NCBI GenBank assembly: GCA_021018995.1
Contig: CM037590.1
Span: forward strand, 104,719,097-104,783,096
Direction of reading: 5' to 3'
DNA: 64,000 bases
DNA from: Chloranthus sessilifolius
Lineage: Eukaryota > Streptophyta > Magnoliopsida > Chloranthales > Chloranthaceae
Made by a program: the position numbers and the translations under genes. The notes below the pieces were generated by a model, which saw only the letters and a program-made list of their open reading frames with translations, was not told where the DNA came from and searched no databases. Shown here piece by piece: positions 1 to 9,105 of this stretch. Position 1 is the first letter of the stretch. Each line of letters opens with the position of its first letter.

Positions 1-249
1 AGATATTTCCATTTTAATCTCTTTTGCTCCAGTGTTGAGCACACATACACAACACGTATATGTTATTCTACAAACTGACCTAATCGCATCTTGGACCTGC
101 GTCACAAGTGGCAATTCACATCATACGCCTATAGAATACAAAACCCCATATTAATAATCTTTTATTTAAATTTAAATTTGTCTCGTTTTCCGTGTCGGGC
201 ACGGATACTAAAGCAGTCGAGAAGTTCTCGAAATTTTAGGGTCGTTACA
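1..249 (-). mobile_element. Start of a chromovirus-type LTR, minus strand, cut by window edge
   Basis: Read on the minus strand from base 249, the sequence begins TGTAACGACCCTAAAATTTC and goes on through a GTGCCCGACACGG stretch. This closely resembles the first 80 bases of the LTRs at 1384 and 11327 (TGTAACGACCTGAAAATTC, then GTGCCCGGCAC). It is therefore the 5' end of a related LTR that runs leftwards out of the window. Whether it is a solo LTR or part of a full element cannot be told. The 5 bases after it (AAGAT, 250-254) would be its target duplication. Confidence 0.7.
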
Positions 250-254
250 AAGAT

Positions 255-1378
255 TGTCTCCAACAACTTTTAATTTCCATGGAAATTTTTTAGACTTTAT
301 TGCATTCATTAGAAACATCGAATTTGTTTAATGGGTGAATTGAGAGCCTTTGCGAAATTGATTCCCTCCAACAACGTTCTAGCTTGGGCTTCATTATTCT
401 ATAGGCAACCATAGAAAGAGATATAGCCAAAGATAAAACAACCTTTGTTATCTCTAATAATTCCACCGCCCCTTGAAGAACCAGGGTTCCCTGGTGAGGC
501 ACCATCAGTATTAAGTTTAAGAAAACTTAGAGATGGTTTCCGTCATTTGATCACTCTAGGGGAGGGGGCGATTGTGGGGCTTCATAGGAGTAAGACCCAA
601 TGAACGAAAGGCCTCATTGTCCTAATGTCGAGAAACTTTGATAGGCCTCAATTTGAAATTGAGCTCCTTAATTCATCCAAGGCATTTTCCAAAGATATCA
701 TTAGATGAAGCCTTGCTATCCTCATGGATGGCACGATTCCTTGCTATCCAAAGTTCCCACCAAACGATGATTGGAATAATCTTACAGATCAAACCCAAGT
801 GAGAATTAGAAAAATTAAACCACTAGTTGCATCGGACGTGAGTAGATTGGAAGACTCTATGGTGTAGTCCACACATAGCCGAAAACCTGCTCCAAACATT
901 TGCCGAAATTGGGCAACTTATGAACAAGTGATGTAACGATTCACGTTCAAATAGGAACGTGCATCGAGAAACGAAAGGAGTTTTTAATTTATTGACTTTA
1001 TCATCAGTGGTCATGCAGCCATTCACAATTTTTCAGGCAAGAAGCTTCATCTTAGTCGGTGCCACAAATTGCCAAAGTTTTTTCCATATCGGAATTCGAT
1101 CATGATGACATCTTACAAAATCCCAGGCTGAGTATATTGAGAAGTTACTATCCGAGCAAGGGGACCAACAAATCTTATCATTATTGAAGAAAACACACAC
1201 TACAAAAATAAGGTGTTTCAGCGGCACTTACTATTAAGGCAGTTTTTCGTAGCGACAAAACTAATAGCGGTAGTTTTTGGTAGCGACAAGACTAATAGCG
1301 GCAGTTTTTCTTTAAAAAAACTGCCACTAATAGTCTTATCTTTTGTAGTGACAATTAGAATTTAAGATTTTTCGGAGG
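255..1378 (-). pseudogene. LINE (L1-type) remnant: zinc-binding RT region and RNase H
   Basis: This is the decayed 3' part of the second ORF of a plant non-LTR retrotransposon. On the minus strand, about 1180-823 reads through the zf-RVT region, including a W-x-x-L/P-type strand (NFSIYSAWDFV), IWKKLWQFVAPTKMK, and the histidine/cysteine motif ESLHHLFISCPISANVW. About 545-290 reads as the C-terminal RNase H domain (LNTDGASPGNPGSSRGGGII, then a region like NEAQA), interrupted by a stop. A CACTA MITE sits at 1198-1350. Element 1 is inserted at 1379: a LINE-like frame on the minus strand appears to resume in the first 60 bases after 14071. No poly(A) tail or target duplication of the LINE itself was found. 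Confidence 0.72.
1198..1350. mobile_element. Non-autonomous CACTA MITE, 153 bp
   Basis: It starts CACTACAAAAA and ends TTTTGTAGTG, which are perfect inverted ends of the CACTA (En/Spm) type. The 3 bases ACA flank both sides (1195-1197 and 1351-1353), the 3-bp target duplication typical of this superfamily. The interior has inverted subterminal copies of a CTAATAGCGGCAGTTTTT-like motif. It carries no coding sequence and lies inside the LINE remnant, so it arrived after the LINE. Confidence 0.85.
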
Positions 1379-2132
1379 ATATGTGTAAAGACCTGAAAAT
1401 TCTGAACAAGAACCTGACTGTTTCGATAAGCGTGCCTGACACGAAAATCGAGATAAATTCTCAAAATTAATAATGAATATTATTTAAAATAATGTTACCC
1501 CGTAGTTAGATGAATTCACATGTAAATTCTCTCTTAGGTCCGAGTAGTGTAGGACGCCGATGAGGCACGTTATGCCATAGCAACTGTGTTCACGCTCCAC
1601 ACCGGAACTTAAGTTAAGGAAAACAGAAATATCTGTGATATTTCTGTTCCATTAGCTTATAAGAGAAGGAAGAGGGGTTGGCCAAAACCTATCTTCATCT
1701 CCTTTCTTGATTTTTGAAGAGTCTGGAGCATTGCCTGAACCTAGAAGCCACTCTTTTGAAGAAACACAGTGAGAGAGAACCTAGGTTTGTAGATGTGTGA
1801 CCTTAGAGTGAGAAATCGACGGTAGTAAGTCGTATCGGATCGGCAAGGAGGTGTGCTGTCGCTACGTGTCAAAGCGGAGCCGCAAATTGCCATTCCCGAG
1901 TGAAGGGGGTGACAAATCCCAATTTCGGACCCGAAACCCTCTTCCGGATCATTTTGCCGAGACTCCGAAAGGGCCCAAGTAAAGGTGAGCCTATGCTTTT
2001 AAATTTGGACAGATGAGAGCCCTTATATGGGTGTTTGTGTGTGTATTAATGGTTATGAGAAATCATTAATGAAGATAGGTCAAATAGAAGAGAAATAAGT
2101 GATCTCCATTAATGATAGAGTTGTTGTCATTA

Positions 2133-2747
2133 TTGATCAATTAATGCTAGATTGATCAATCAATGAGGGTTATTGATCGATCAATAAGGACATTGATCAA
2201 TCAATTCATATAAGGTTAAAGAGAGAACAGTGGACTTGAAATCTCTGGAAGTTCAGAGCTCGAAGGGTGTTGATCGATCAATTCTGAAGGTTGATCGATC
2301 ACAGAGAGAGTGATTGATCAATGGCTGGTGTTGATCGATCAATAATGATATTGATCAATCACTTGTGTGTATTGATCGATCAATAAGGCTATTGATCGAT
2401 CAATCTCTATAAAGTACAAAAGGGAACAGAAGGAGGGAAATTTGAAAGTTTAGGCTATTGATCGATCAATGAGGTCATTGATCGATCAATGAGACATATT
2501 GATCAATCAACTGAGCTGGTGATCGATCAATTTTGCTCTGTCAAAGTGTGAAGAAGAAGGAGCTATTGATCGATCAATTCAGGTATTGATCGATCAATGA
2601 AAGGTGTTGATCAATCAATAAAGGCTATTGATCGATCAACTACCTCTGTTTGCTTATGAAGTAAATTGAGAGTAATGATCGATCAATGGGGACATTGATC
2701 GATCAACAAGGAGGATTGATCGATCAATAAGGGTGTTGATCAATCAA
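2133..2747. repeat. Phased array of the 12-bp palindrome TTGATCGATCAA (5' LTR)
   Basis: About 24 copies of TTGATCGATCAA or one- to three-base variants occur in five clusters. Start positions: 2133, 2152, 2173, 2193; 2270, 2291, 2310, 2331, 2351, 2372, 2392; 2458, 2478, 2499, 2519; 2566, 2586, 2607, 2628; 2675, 2695, 2716, 2736. Within clusters the spacing is always 19-21 bp. The 8-9 bases between copies are not conserved. The centre is a CG dinucleotide. The spacing equals about two turns of B-DNA, so the sites would face the same side of the helix. A binding-site role is inferred, not shown. Confidence 0.9.
2406..2413 (+). promoter_or_regulatory. Candidate TATA box of element 1 5' LTR
   Basis: CTATAAAG lies in the gap between the second and third palindrome clusters. 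The 3' LTR has the same motif at about 12349-12356 and element 2 has TATATAAAA at the equivalent gap (25921). If it is the promoter, transcription starts near 2435 and most of the 3' half of the LTR is transcribed. Confidence 0.5.
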
Positions 2748-3503
2748 TCACCCCTGTTTCTGTCCTGTTTTAGTTATGAGAATTGAATGCTACTGGACAC
2801 CGCACAAGCTGACTTTCTAACATACCTGACACGTAGTTTACTGTATTTATGGTCTAGGATCAGAACATGACACTTTAAAAAGCTTTGGATTTGCTTAGAA
2901 AGAGGTCTGACCTGAGGTAGGGGAAAACCAACCTAATCTATTTTTTACTATGATTTTATGATTCTTGCATACCTGCACCCTGATTTTTATTTTAACAAGC
3001 ATGTTAGCATATCATAAATTCCTGTTATATTTGATTCCTATTTTCTGATTTTGAATTTTGAAACTTGCTCCTGATTTCTGCTATCTGATTCGTGAGGTCT
3101 ATGTGTGTATGTGATTTGATGATTTAACCAGATGATCCCCACCGACCCGACGGTATATCTGTGCCTGACACACTTGTGCATTTGCTTTGTTAAACCCTCG
3201 GTAAAATTGCACTCCATAGATGAGGCATTGATGCACCCTGAAATTGTTCATGTGAACGACGATTGGTTGGGGTTTCCTATCGGTAGATTCCTGTTTACTC
3301 TGTGTTATATATTCATGAGAGTTTCTTAAGTTAGAAAATATATACAATTTAAGTCACTGATCATATACTTGCATAACATCTATTTCTTATTTTAAAAGCT
3401 CAGTATTTGATTTGATTTGTCTTGTTCGTATGTTCTGATTTGATTTCCCGCTTCGAGATATCATGATCTGCATATTCAATTCATTTAATTGGAATTCTTT
3501 TAT

Positions 3504-3522
3504 TGAGCTATGATGTAGCTCA
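3504..3522 (+). promoter_or_regulatory. Hairpin H1 beside a candidate 3' splice site
   Basis: TGAGCTA, loop TGATG, TAGCTCA: a perfect 7-bp stem. It ends 23 bases before the AG at 3544-3545. The same structure stands in the 3' LTR (13482-13500) and, on the minus strand, in solo LTR B (34650-34668), where the innermost pair is swapped (TGAGCTT with AAGCTCA), a compensatory change. Confidence 0.55.
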
Positions 3523-3545
3523 CCCTGTTTTCGTTAACATTTTAG

Positions 3546-3658
3546 GTTCTGAGGCTAGAGTTCCAGGCACCGAGAGTGACCCTAATTACCAGCCTGATCT
3601 AGAGGCTGAGGCCGAGGACGAGGAGACTGACGTCCAGGCAGACGATTTTTATCCTTAG
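3546..3658 (+). CDS. LTR-borne acidic terminal exon (5' LTR copy)
   Basis: After the acceptor-like TTAACATTTTAG, two bases GT and then 36 codons read SEARVPGTESDPNYQP, an acidic run, DVQADDFYP and a stop. The frame is conserved in the solo LTR (24511-24611), both LTRs of element 2 (26980-27089, 42947-43056) and, with very different sequence but the same phase and same ending type (TPAEEFLP), in solo LTR B (34528-34628, minus). In element 2 and element 1 the additional ORF ends at a donor in matching phase, so I infer this is its last exon when present in the 3' LTR. In a 5' LTR it would lie in the leader. No start codon of its own is proposed. Confidence 0.55.
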
Positions 3659-3784
3659 TCTCGGTATACTAGTCTGCTATTTTTGGGATTTTGTATAAAC
3701 TTTAGATTATTTTGTGCCTGGTGGCCACTTTCTGTATTTACTTTCTGTAGATATTTTTTTTTATTGTATTATTATGCATTCTAT

Positions 3785-3852
3785 AGGAACCACTATCAGG
3801 AACCATTGTTTGGGTGATGAATGTCCATCACCAGTGGTTCTTTTTGGTTCCT
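3785..3852 (+). promoter_or_regulatory. Hairpin H2 in LTR, AGGAACCA / TGGTTCCT type
   Basis: The segment starts AGGAACCACT and ends AGTGGTTC...GGTTCCT, with an inner perfect stem GGTGATG/CATCACC around a 6-base loop. Equivalent hairpins stand at 13752-13819, 24737-24804, 27219-27287, 43185-43252 and, on the minus strand, 34369-34440. It always lies about 180-290 bases from the LTR end. A role in RNA 3' processing, dimerisation or packaging is possible but unproven. Confidence 0.6.
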
Positions 3853-3960
3853 TTTTGGGAATGTATATTCTTTTGAGATATATATGTATTCATATTTTGT
3901 TTATTGCTTCTTTTTTTTTTGCAAAGCCTTATGTGTTGACTCAATCTACCACCGCTGGAC

Positions 3961-3996
3961 AGTGTCTGCTTGATTTTTACTATATAAGCAGACACT
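3961..3996 (+). promoter_or_regulatory. Hairpin H3 near LTR end, covarying stem
   Basis: AGTGTCTGCTT pairs perfectly with AAGCAGACACT over a 14-base loop. In element 2 (27388-27422) and the solo LTR (about 43537-43571) the base of the loop is GTGTCTGCTC/GAGCAGACAC, so a T-A pair has been exchanged for C-G. This is direct evidence for conserved pairing. It lies about 80 bases upstream of the primer-binding site. Confidence 0.65.
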
Positions 3997-4077
3997 TCGT
4001 GATTTGTTCTGGGGATCATCCAGAGTATGATCCTGATGGCACGGATTTTCGAGCATGAAAAACCAGGTTGTCATAGT

Positions 4078-4090
4078 TGGTATCAAAGCC
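4078..4090 (+). promoter_or_regulatory. Primer-binding site, initiator tRNA-Met
   Basis: TGGTATCAAAGCC, two bases after the LTR end, matches the TGGTATCAGAGC site complementary to the 3' end of plant initiator tRNA-Met, with one G-to-A change. Element 2 has the unmutated form at 27506. Confidence 0.9.
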
Positions 4091-4181
4091 TAGTCTTTAG
4101 GTTGAACTGCGGGTTCATGTTGGATTGTTTTCACAATCTATGTACTGATCAGTGTTATTGTTTTCACAATGATAGACCAGT

Positions 4182-5463
4182 ATGGGCCCTAGGTTCAGAG
4201 GTGGACGTAGCGGAGGTAGGGAAGGTTATAGAGAGGTTCCTCTGAGAGAGATCCTCGATGTTGCTGGTATGTCACGGGGATTAGAATTCCTCTCGCACAC
4301 GAATGTGGTTCTAGTGGGACCGAGAGGAGGTAAGAGAGGCAATGAGGAGAGAATGGAGCAGGTGTTGGAAGCCTTAGCTACCAACGTCGCTCAGCAAACG
4401 GCTGCTCTGACTCAGTAGGCAGCTAGACCACCTCATCAGCCAAGCGGGTTTGCGGAGTTTAAGAGAATGAGACCTCCTAACTTCTCGGGTCAGACCGATC
4501 TCATAGAGGCAAAGGGATAGATAGAGGAGATGGAGAAGCTTTTTGAAGTGCTCCAGTGTAGTGATGTAGAGAAAGTGCGCTGGGTCACTTTCAAGTTAGA
4601 TGGTGACACCAGACCTTGGTGGAAGTCGGTGTCACAGAATCGGCAGAGAGAGTTTCCTCACACTCCTTGGATGTGGGAGGAGTTCACGGAAGTGTTTTAC
4701 AATAAATACTTTCCAAAATTGTGTGGCATTAGTGGGAGGTGAAGTTTATAGAGCTTAAGCAGGGTGCGATGTCAGTGAGAGAGTATGGTGCTGAGTTTGA
4801 TCGACTGGCTAGGTTACTTTTGACATGTAGCCTTGAGCTAATGAGGCTGAAAATTTCAGCTTGGCACGGCGAGAACCTCTGAGAAGGATGTCGTCATGTG
4901 GGAAATGGAGACATATGAGAGAGTTATGGCCAAGGCTCTCATAGCAGAGGAAGAGAACCAAAAGCAGTTTGCTTGGAGAGACAAGCAGACCAGAGAGAGG
5001 TCATTTCAGGGGCAATCTCAGGACCCTGAGCAAAACAAGAGGGCTAGATTCTCCAGACCTCTGAGATATCCTACACACTCCTAACCGACGATTTCTTCGG
5101 GGCCGAGTTCATACCAGAGAGCAGCAGTGTCTACATTTTCTTGTCCATTTCGACCGTTTGGTTCTTCTGGTAGCGGGGCCTCAGTGACCCAGGGATCTTT
5201 AAGGTTCTCTTCGTTCACTCCAGCTGTGTCATGTGCAAAGTGTGGGAAACCACACAAGACAAAGGAGTGCAGAAGGGAGACAGGGGCATGCTTCAGGTGT
5301 GGCAAGATGGGCCACTTGGTTAGGAACTGCCCAGAGGAGAGCAAGGACGGCAAGGAGCGGTCAGGATTAGTATCTACACAGAGATCTTCTCGACCAGTGG
5401 TTCAAGGTCGAGCATATGCTGTTACTGCGACCGATGCTCTGAAATCGAATGATGTCATCCAAG
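4182..5463 (+). pseudogene. gag: gag of element 1, broken
   Basis: Capsid and nucleocapsid region. It starts at ATG 4182 (MGPRFRGGRSGG), the same start as element 2. The retrotransposon gag core follows (PPNFSG, EKLFEVLQC, FKLDGDTRPWW, FYNKYFP), then a basic linker and two zinc knuckles: a CX2CX3HX4C form (CAKCGKPHKTKEC) and a canonical CX2CX4HX4C form (CFRCGKMGHLVRNC) at about 5233-5332. It is broken by stops at 4416, 4518 (Trp codon to TAG), a frameshift near 4740 and a stop near 5082. Several stops are G-to-A or C-to-T changes relative to element 2. It ends at a candidate splice donor. Confidence 0.88.
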
Positions 5464-5613
5464 GTATGATTAAAGTACAAGATAAATTACTTATCTAGCA
5501 GAATAGATTGGAAATGAGTAAAAATAAAATTGTTTGATTTAGTGTTATGATAATAATACACATTTCGCACACATGTCTTAAACACTTGATATAATATTGT
5601 GACTGACTTATAG
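5464..5613 (+). other. Candidate intron between gag and protease, 150 bp
   Basis: The sequence CAAG/GTATG opens it and GACTTATAG/GTGAG closes it, with a branch-like TGACTGAC just upstream. It is AT-rich and has stops in the gag frame. Joining the flanks keeps frame from the nucleocapsid tail into the protease leader. Element 2 has the same feature at 28843-28994 with conserved ends but diverged interior. Confidence 0.6.
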
Positions 5614-6060
5614 GTGAGCTGAAAGTGTATAGGAGTTGTGATATTTGTTTCCACTGGGCATGAGTCTTGATAGACCCAGGCTCTAGGCACTCATTTATTA
5701 GGCCTCAATTTACAAAAGAATTGAGTGCCACTCCTGAGCAGTTAGAGTTCATATTGACGGCGTCTATCCCTACGAAAAGTGCAGTGAATGCACTCACAGT
5801 GTGTAAATCAGTGATTGTGTCAGTAAATGATTACGAGACGCTGGCAAATTTAATTTTGTTAGATATGAAAGGATTTGACATCATCATGGGAATGGACTGG
5901 CTATCCGCTTACCACGCAAGCGTTGATTGTCTTAGGAAGATCGTAGTTTTTTGCCCTTCAAAGGAGTGATCTTTTAGATTCTTCGGGGTGAAGTCTAAGG
6001 TAGCTCCGTTGATATCAGCAATTCGGGTCGAAAAGATGATGAAGAGTGGATGCAGTGAAT
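5614..6060 (+). pseudogene. Protease region of element 1
   Basis: Aspartic protease of the retropepsin fold that processes Gag-Pol. The active-site motif reads VLIDPGSRHSFI at about 5662-5700, followed by the flap region and the typical MDWLSAYHASVDC near 5890-5930. An in-frame TGA (5661-5663) stands directly before the motif, where relatives usually have Arg. Element 2 has TGA at the same codon. A further stop follows at 5967. Confidence 0.82.
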
Positions 6061-6960
6061 ATATATGACCTTTCTGCAAGAGCAACGGGAAGAGACGAAT
6101 GTGATATTTGATATTCACGTTGCATGCGAATATCCCGATGTGTTCCCTGAGGATTTGCCAGGACTGCCACTAGCTCGGGAGATTGAGTTTACAATAAATC
6201 TGATTCTAGGCACTGAACCAGTATCTAAGGCTCCTTATAGGATGGCTCCAGCAGAATTACAAGAGTTAAAGGAGCAACTGTAGGAACTGTTTGGCAAAGG
6301 GTTCATTCGACCTAGTGTGTCTCCTTGGGGAGCACCAGTGTTATTTGTCAGAAAGAAGGATGGTTCAATGCGTCTATGCATTGACTATAGGCAGTTGAAC
6401 AAGTTGACAATTAAGAATCGTTACCCGCTCCCTAAGATTGATGATCTGTTTGACCAGTTACAAGGAGCGAGGTTCTTTACGAAGATTGACTTGAGGTCAG
6501 GTTATCATCAGCTACGAGTCAAAGCAGAAGATGTTGAGAAGACAACGTTCAGAACCAGATATGGACACTATGAATTCTTGGTTATGCCATTTGGATTGAT
6601 GAACACACCTGCATCTTTTAGGGACCTGATGAATCTAGTGTTTAAACCACACTTGGATAAGTCCATGGTTGTCTTTGTAGATAACATCCTTGTTTATTCC
6701 AAGACAAAGGAGGAACATGAAGGACATCTGCACGTAATTTTACAGACCCATAGAGATCACAAATTATATGCAAAGCTTAGTAAGTGTGAGTTTTGGCTGG
6801 ACCAAGTTAATTTTTTGGGCCACATCATCTCTGCTAAGGGTATAACTATCGACCCGACGAAGATCGAGGCTGTCGTGAATTAGGAACAGCCGAGAACGAT
6901 AACAGAGGTCCGTAGTTTTCTTGGGTTAGCAGGATACTACCGACGGTTTGTAGAGGGGTT
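6061..6960 (+). pseudogene. Reverse transcriptase of element 1
   Basis: RNA-directed DNA polymerase domain. Motifs in order: FPEDLPGLPLAREIEF (about 6140), [22 protein letters not shown] (6300-6362), [27 protein letters not shown] (6475-6520), [11 protein letters not shown] (6588-6620). The polymerase box reads [12 protein letters not shown] at 6668-6700, so the second catalytic Asp of the FVDD box is Asn. Stops lie at 6281 (Gln to TAG) and 6881 (Trp to TAG). The enzyme would be inactive. Confidence 0.9.
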
Positions 6961-7470
6961 CTCGAAGCTCTCGAGTCCACTTACTCAGCTTACCAAGAAG
7001 AATGCTAAGTTTGATTGGACTGATCGATGTGAGAGGAGTTTCCAAGAACTAAAGACGCGTCTGACTACAGCACCGGTGTTAGCCATACCTTATGGCAGAG
7101 GGGGTTTCGCTATCTATAGTGACGCATCTTATAGTTGTTTGGGTTGTGTCCTCAACCAGCACAAGAAGGTTATCGCTTACTGCTCTAGATAGCTTAAGGA
7201 ACATGAGAAGAATTACCCGACTCATGATCTGGAGTTAGCGGCGGTGATCTTTGTTTTAAAAATTTGGAGGCACTACTTATACGGTGAGACATTTGATATC
7301 TTCACTGACCACAAAAGTCTCAAGTATCTGTTTACCCATAAGGATTTGAGCATGTGACAGCGCAGATGGATGGAGTTCTTAAAGGATTACGATTGTTCCA
7401 TCCAGTATCACCCTGGGAATGCTAATGTTGTGGCAGATGCTTTGAGCAGGAAGTCTTCAACACAGTTGAC
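6961..7470 (+). pseudogene. RNase H domain of element 1
   Basis: It degrades the RNA strand during reverse transcription. Visible are [20 protein letters not shown] (about 7105-7165), a DLELAAVIF helix, the TDHKSLK Asp motif (7304-7325) and the end motif [20 protein letters not shown] (7400-7458). A Gln codon is TAG at about 7190 and another stop lies near 7357. Element 2 carries the equivalent at 33608-34189. Confidence 0.88.
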
Positions 7471-8595
7471 ACATCTTATCACCAGAGTACAGCGGTGGCA
7501 TCTACTCGAGGACCAAGCCTTGTGCGATACACTGATTGATGTCAAGGGTTCAAGGGCATTGATGGCTACTATTGTGATACGGCCCACGTTGTTTGATAGC
7601 GTGCGTAAGATCCAGATGATTGACGGTGAGCTAATGACCATTAGAAAGGATGTGATCAACGGGATTAGGCCTGATTTTACCATCAAAGATGATGGCACTT
7701 TGTTATTTAGAGATCGGATGTGCATACCTGATACGAAAGATATTAAAGATACAATTTTGGAGGAAGCGCACAAGTCTACGTATGCTATACATCTTGAGAG
7801 TACCAAGATGTACCAAGATCTCAAGCAAAGTTTTTGGTGGAGAGGACTGAAGAAAGATGTTGCAGATTATGTTTCTCAGTATTTGGTCGCCAACAGGTGA
7901 AAGTAGACCCTCGGAATCCAGCAGGTTTATTACAATCGTTGCCAGTACCAGAGTGGAAATGGGAAGCCATTTCTGTGAATTTTATTTTGGGGTTGCCGAG
8001 CACGTTGAGGAAGAACAATGTCATCTGGGTCATTGTAGATCGACTGAGAAAATCTGTGTATTTTCTGCCATATCGGACTACATACACAGCTAATAAGCTT
8101 GCAGAGCTGTACATGAAAGAGATAGTTCGGCTACATGGCATACCAGTCAGCATCGTGTGTGATAGAGATTCGCTCTATACGTCACAATTTTGGTGACGAT
8201 TTTAGGAAGGCATGGGTTCTAAACTGGAGTTCAGCTCAGCGTTTCATCCTTAGATAGATGGGCAGACTGAGAGAGTGAACCAGATTATAGAGGATATGTT
8301 GTGTGCATGTATGCTGGACTTTCATGGTTCATGGGATCAACATTTGCCTCTGATCGAGTTCTCCTACAATAACAACTATCAGTCAAGTATTGGGATGGCG
8401 CCTTATGAAGACTTGTATGGATGACGATGCAGATCTCCTTTGAATTGGGAAGAAGTCGGTGAGAAGCTTGTTTTAGGACCTGATATTGTGGACAGCACAA
8501 CCGAGACAGTTCGGTTGATCCGCGAAAGATTGAGGGTTGCTCAAAGTCGCCAAAAGAGCTATGCCGATCTCCATCGGACGCACGTTGAGTTTCAG
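7471..8595 (+). pseudogene. Integrase of element 1, first part
   Basis: Zinc-binding N-terminus followed by the DDE core. Around 7760-7910 the HHCC region is damaged: the expected CLVCQQVK is replaced by YLVANRQVK with a frameshift. The core begins WEAISVNFILGLP near 7960: the first catalytic Asp (normally MDF) is Asn. The second Asp is present in VCDRDS (about 8155), and the Glu in QTERVNQ (about 8262-8280). Stops occur near 8196, 8205, 8253 and 8422. The coding frame stops at VEFQ (8595), where a candidate intron begins. Confidence 0.87.
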
Positions 8596-8671
8596 GAATA
8601 CCCAAATACGTTTGAAAAAGTTGTTGTTCATAGTTAAAATGATTGGCTATGGACTTAACCACTGTTTTCAG
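8596..8671 (+). other. Candidate intron inside integrase, 76 bp (donor mutated)
   Basis: Between codons for VEFQ and VGDKV stand 76 bases with stops, ending ACTGTTTTCAG. The first bases are GAATAC; element 2 has GTATAC at the same place (37938) and ends ATTTTTAG. Removing the segment restores the usual continuous integrase frame in both copies. In element 1 the donor GT appears to be lost. Confidence 0.6.
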
Positions 8672-9105
8672 GTTGGAGACAAGGTCCTTGTGAAGATCTT
8701 GCCAACCATGGGCGTGATGTGCTTCAGAAAGCGTGGGAAGCTGAGTCCTCGATATATCAGCCCATTTGAGGTACTTGGATGGGTTGGTGAAGTCGCTTAT
8801 CGGATTGCTTTGCTTCCGCAATTGGCGAGCATGCATAACGTCTTTCATGTTTCCATGCTGCGACGATACGTGAGCGACCCGACTCACGTCTTGGATTTCC
8901 AACCGATTGAGTTGCAGGAGGACCTGACGGTAGTTGAAGAATCGATCACGATTTTGGATCATTGAGATCTAGTTTTGCGGACCAAGTTGATTCCACTGTT
9001 ACTCGTCAAATGGAGGAATCATTCAGCTTCGAAAGCTACTTGGGAGCGCGCAACTGAATCCGTGCGCAGTATCCACACTTATTCACTTGACGTGAGAGGT
9101 AAAAT
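8672..9105 (+). pseudogene. Integrase C-terminus and chromodomain of element 1
   Basis: It starts VGDKVLVKI and includes LSPRYISPFEVLG, VFHVSMLRRYV and VLDFQPIELQEDLTV. After a stop at about 8963 (ATTGAG frame break), the chromodomain follows with KLIPLLLVKWRNHS and a TWERATE motif (about 8985-9055). Chromodomains of plant chromoviruses are known to guide insertion to heterochromatin; the aromatic cage is not complete here by eye, as in the group II chromodomains of the Tekay clade. Confidence 0.85.

Larger units (their letters stand above)
1384..4075 (+). repeat. 5' LTR of element 1
   Basis: It begins TGTAAAGACCTG and ends GTCATA two bases before the primer-binding site. The 3' LTR ends ATCACA, so the terminal CA has become TA here. 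Parts in order: leader to 2130, palindrome array 2133-2747 with an embedded TATA box, a conserved donor-like AG/GTAGGGGAAA at about 2915, a small hairpin at 3504, an acidic reading frame 3546-3658, then hairpins at 3785-3852 and 3961-3996. Compared with its partner it lacks two array units and six of its array CG dinucleotides are CA. Confidence 0.93.

Noticed and set aside
2133..2747. Resemblance to a CRISPR array (constant repeat, variable spacers)
   Set aside because: Repeats are only 12 bp and spacers 8-9 bp, the arrays occur in plant LTRs, and no cas genes are present.
3714..4058. 114-codon frame across the LTR 3' end, with a similar one at 13669
   Set aside because: It crosses hairpins H2 and H3 and the microsatellite; its frame is not kept between LTR copies.
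8285..8962. 225-codon open frame on the minus strand
   Set aside because: It is the antisense of the integrase C-terminal region of element 1, whose plus-strand motifs are clear.
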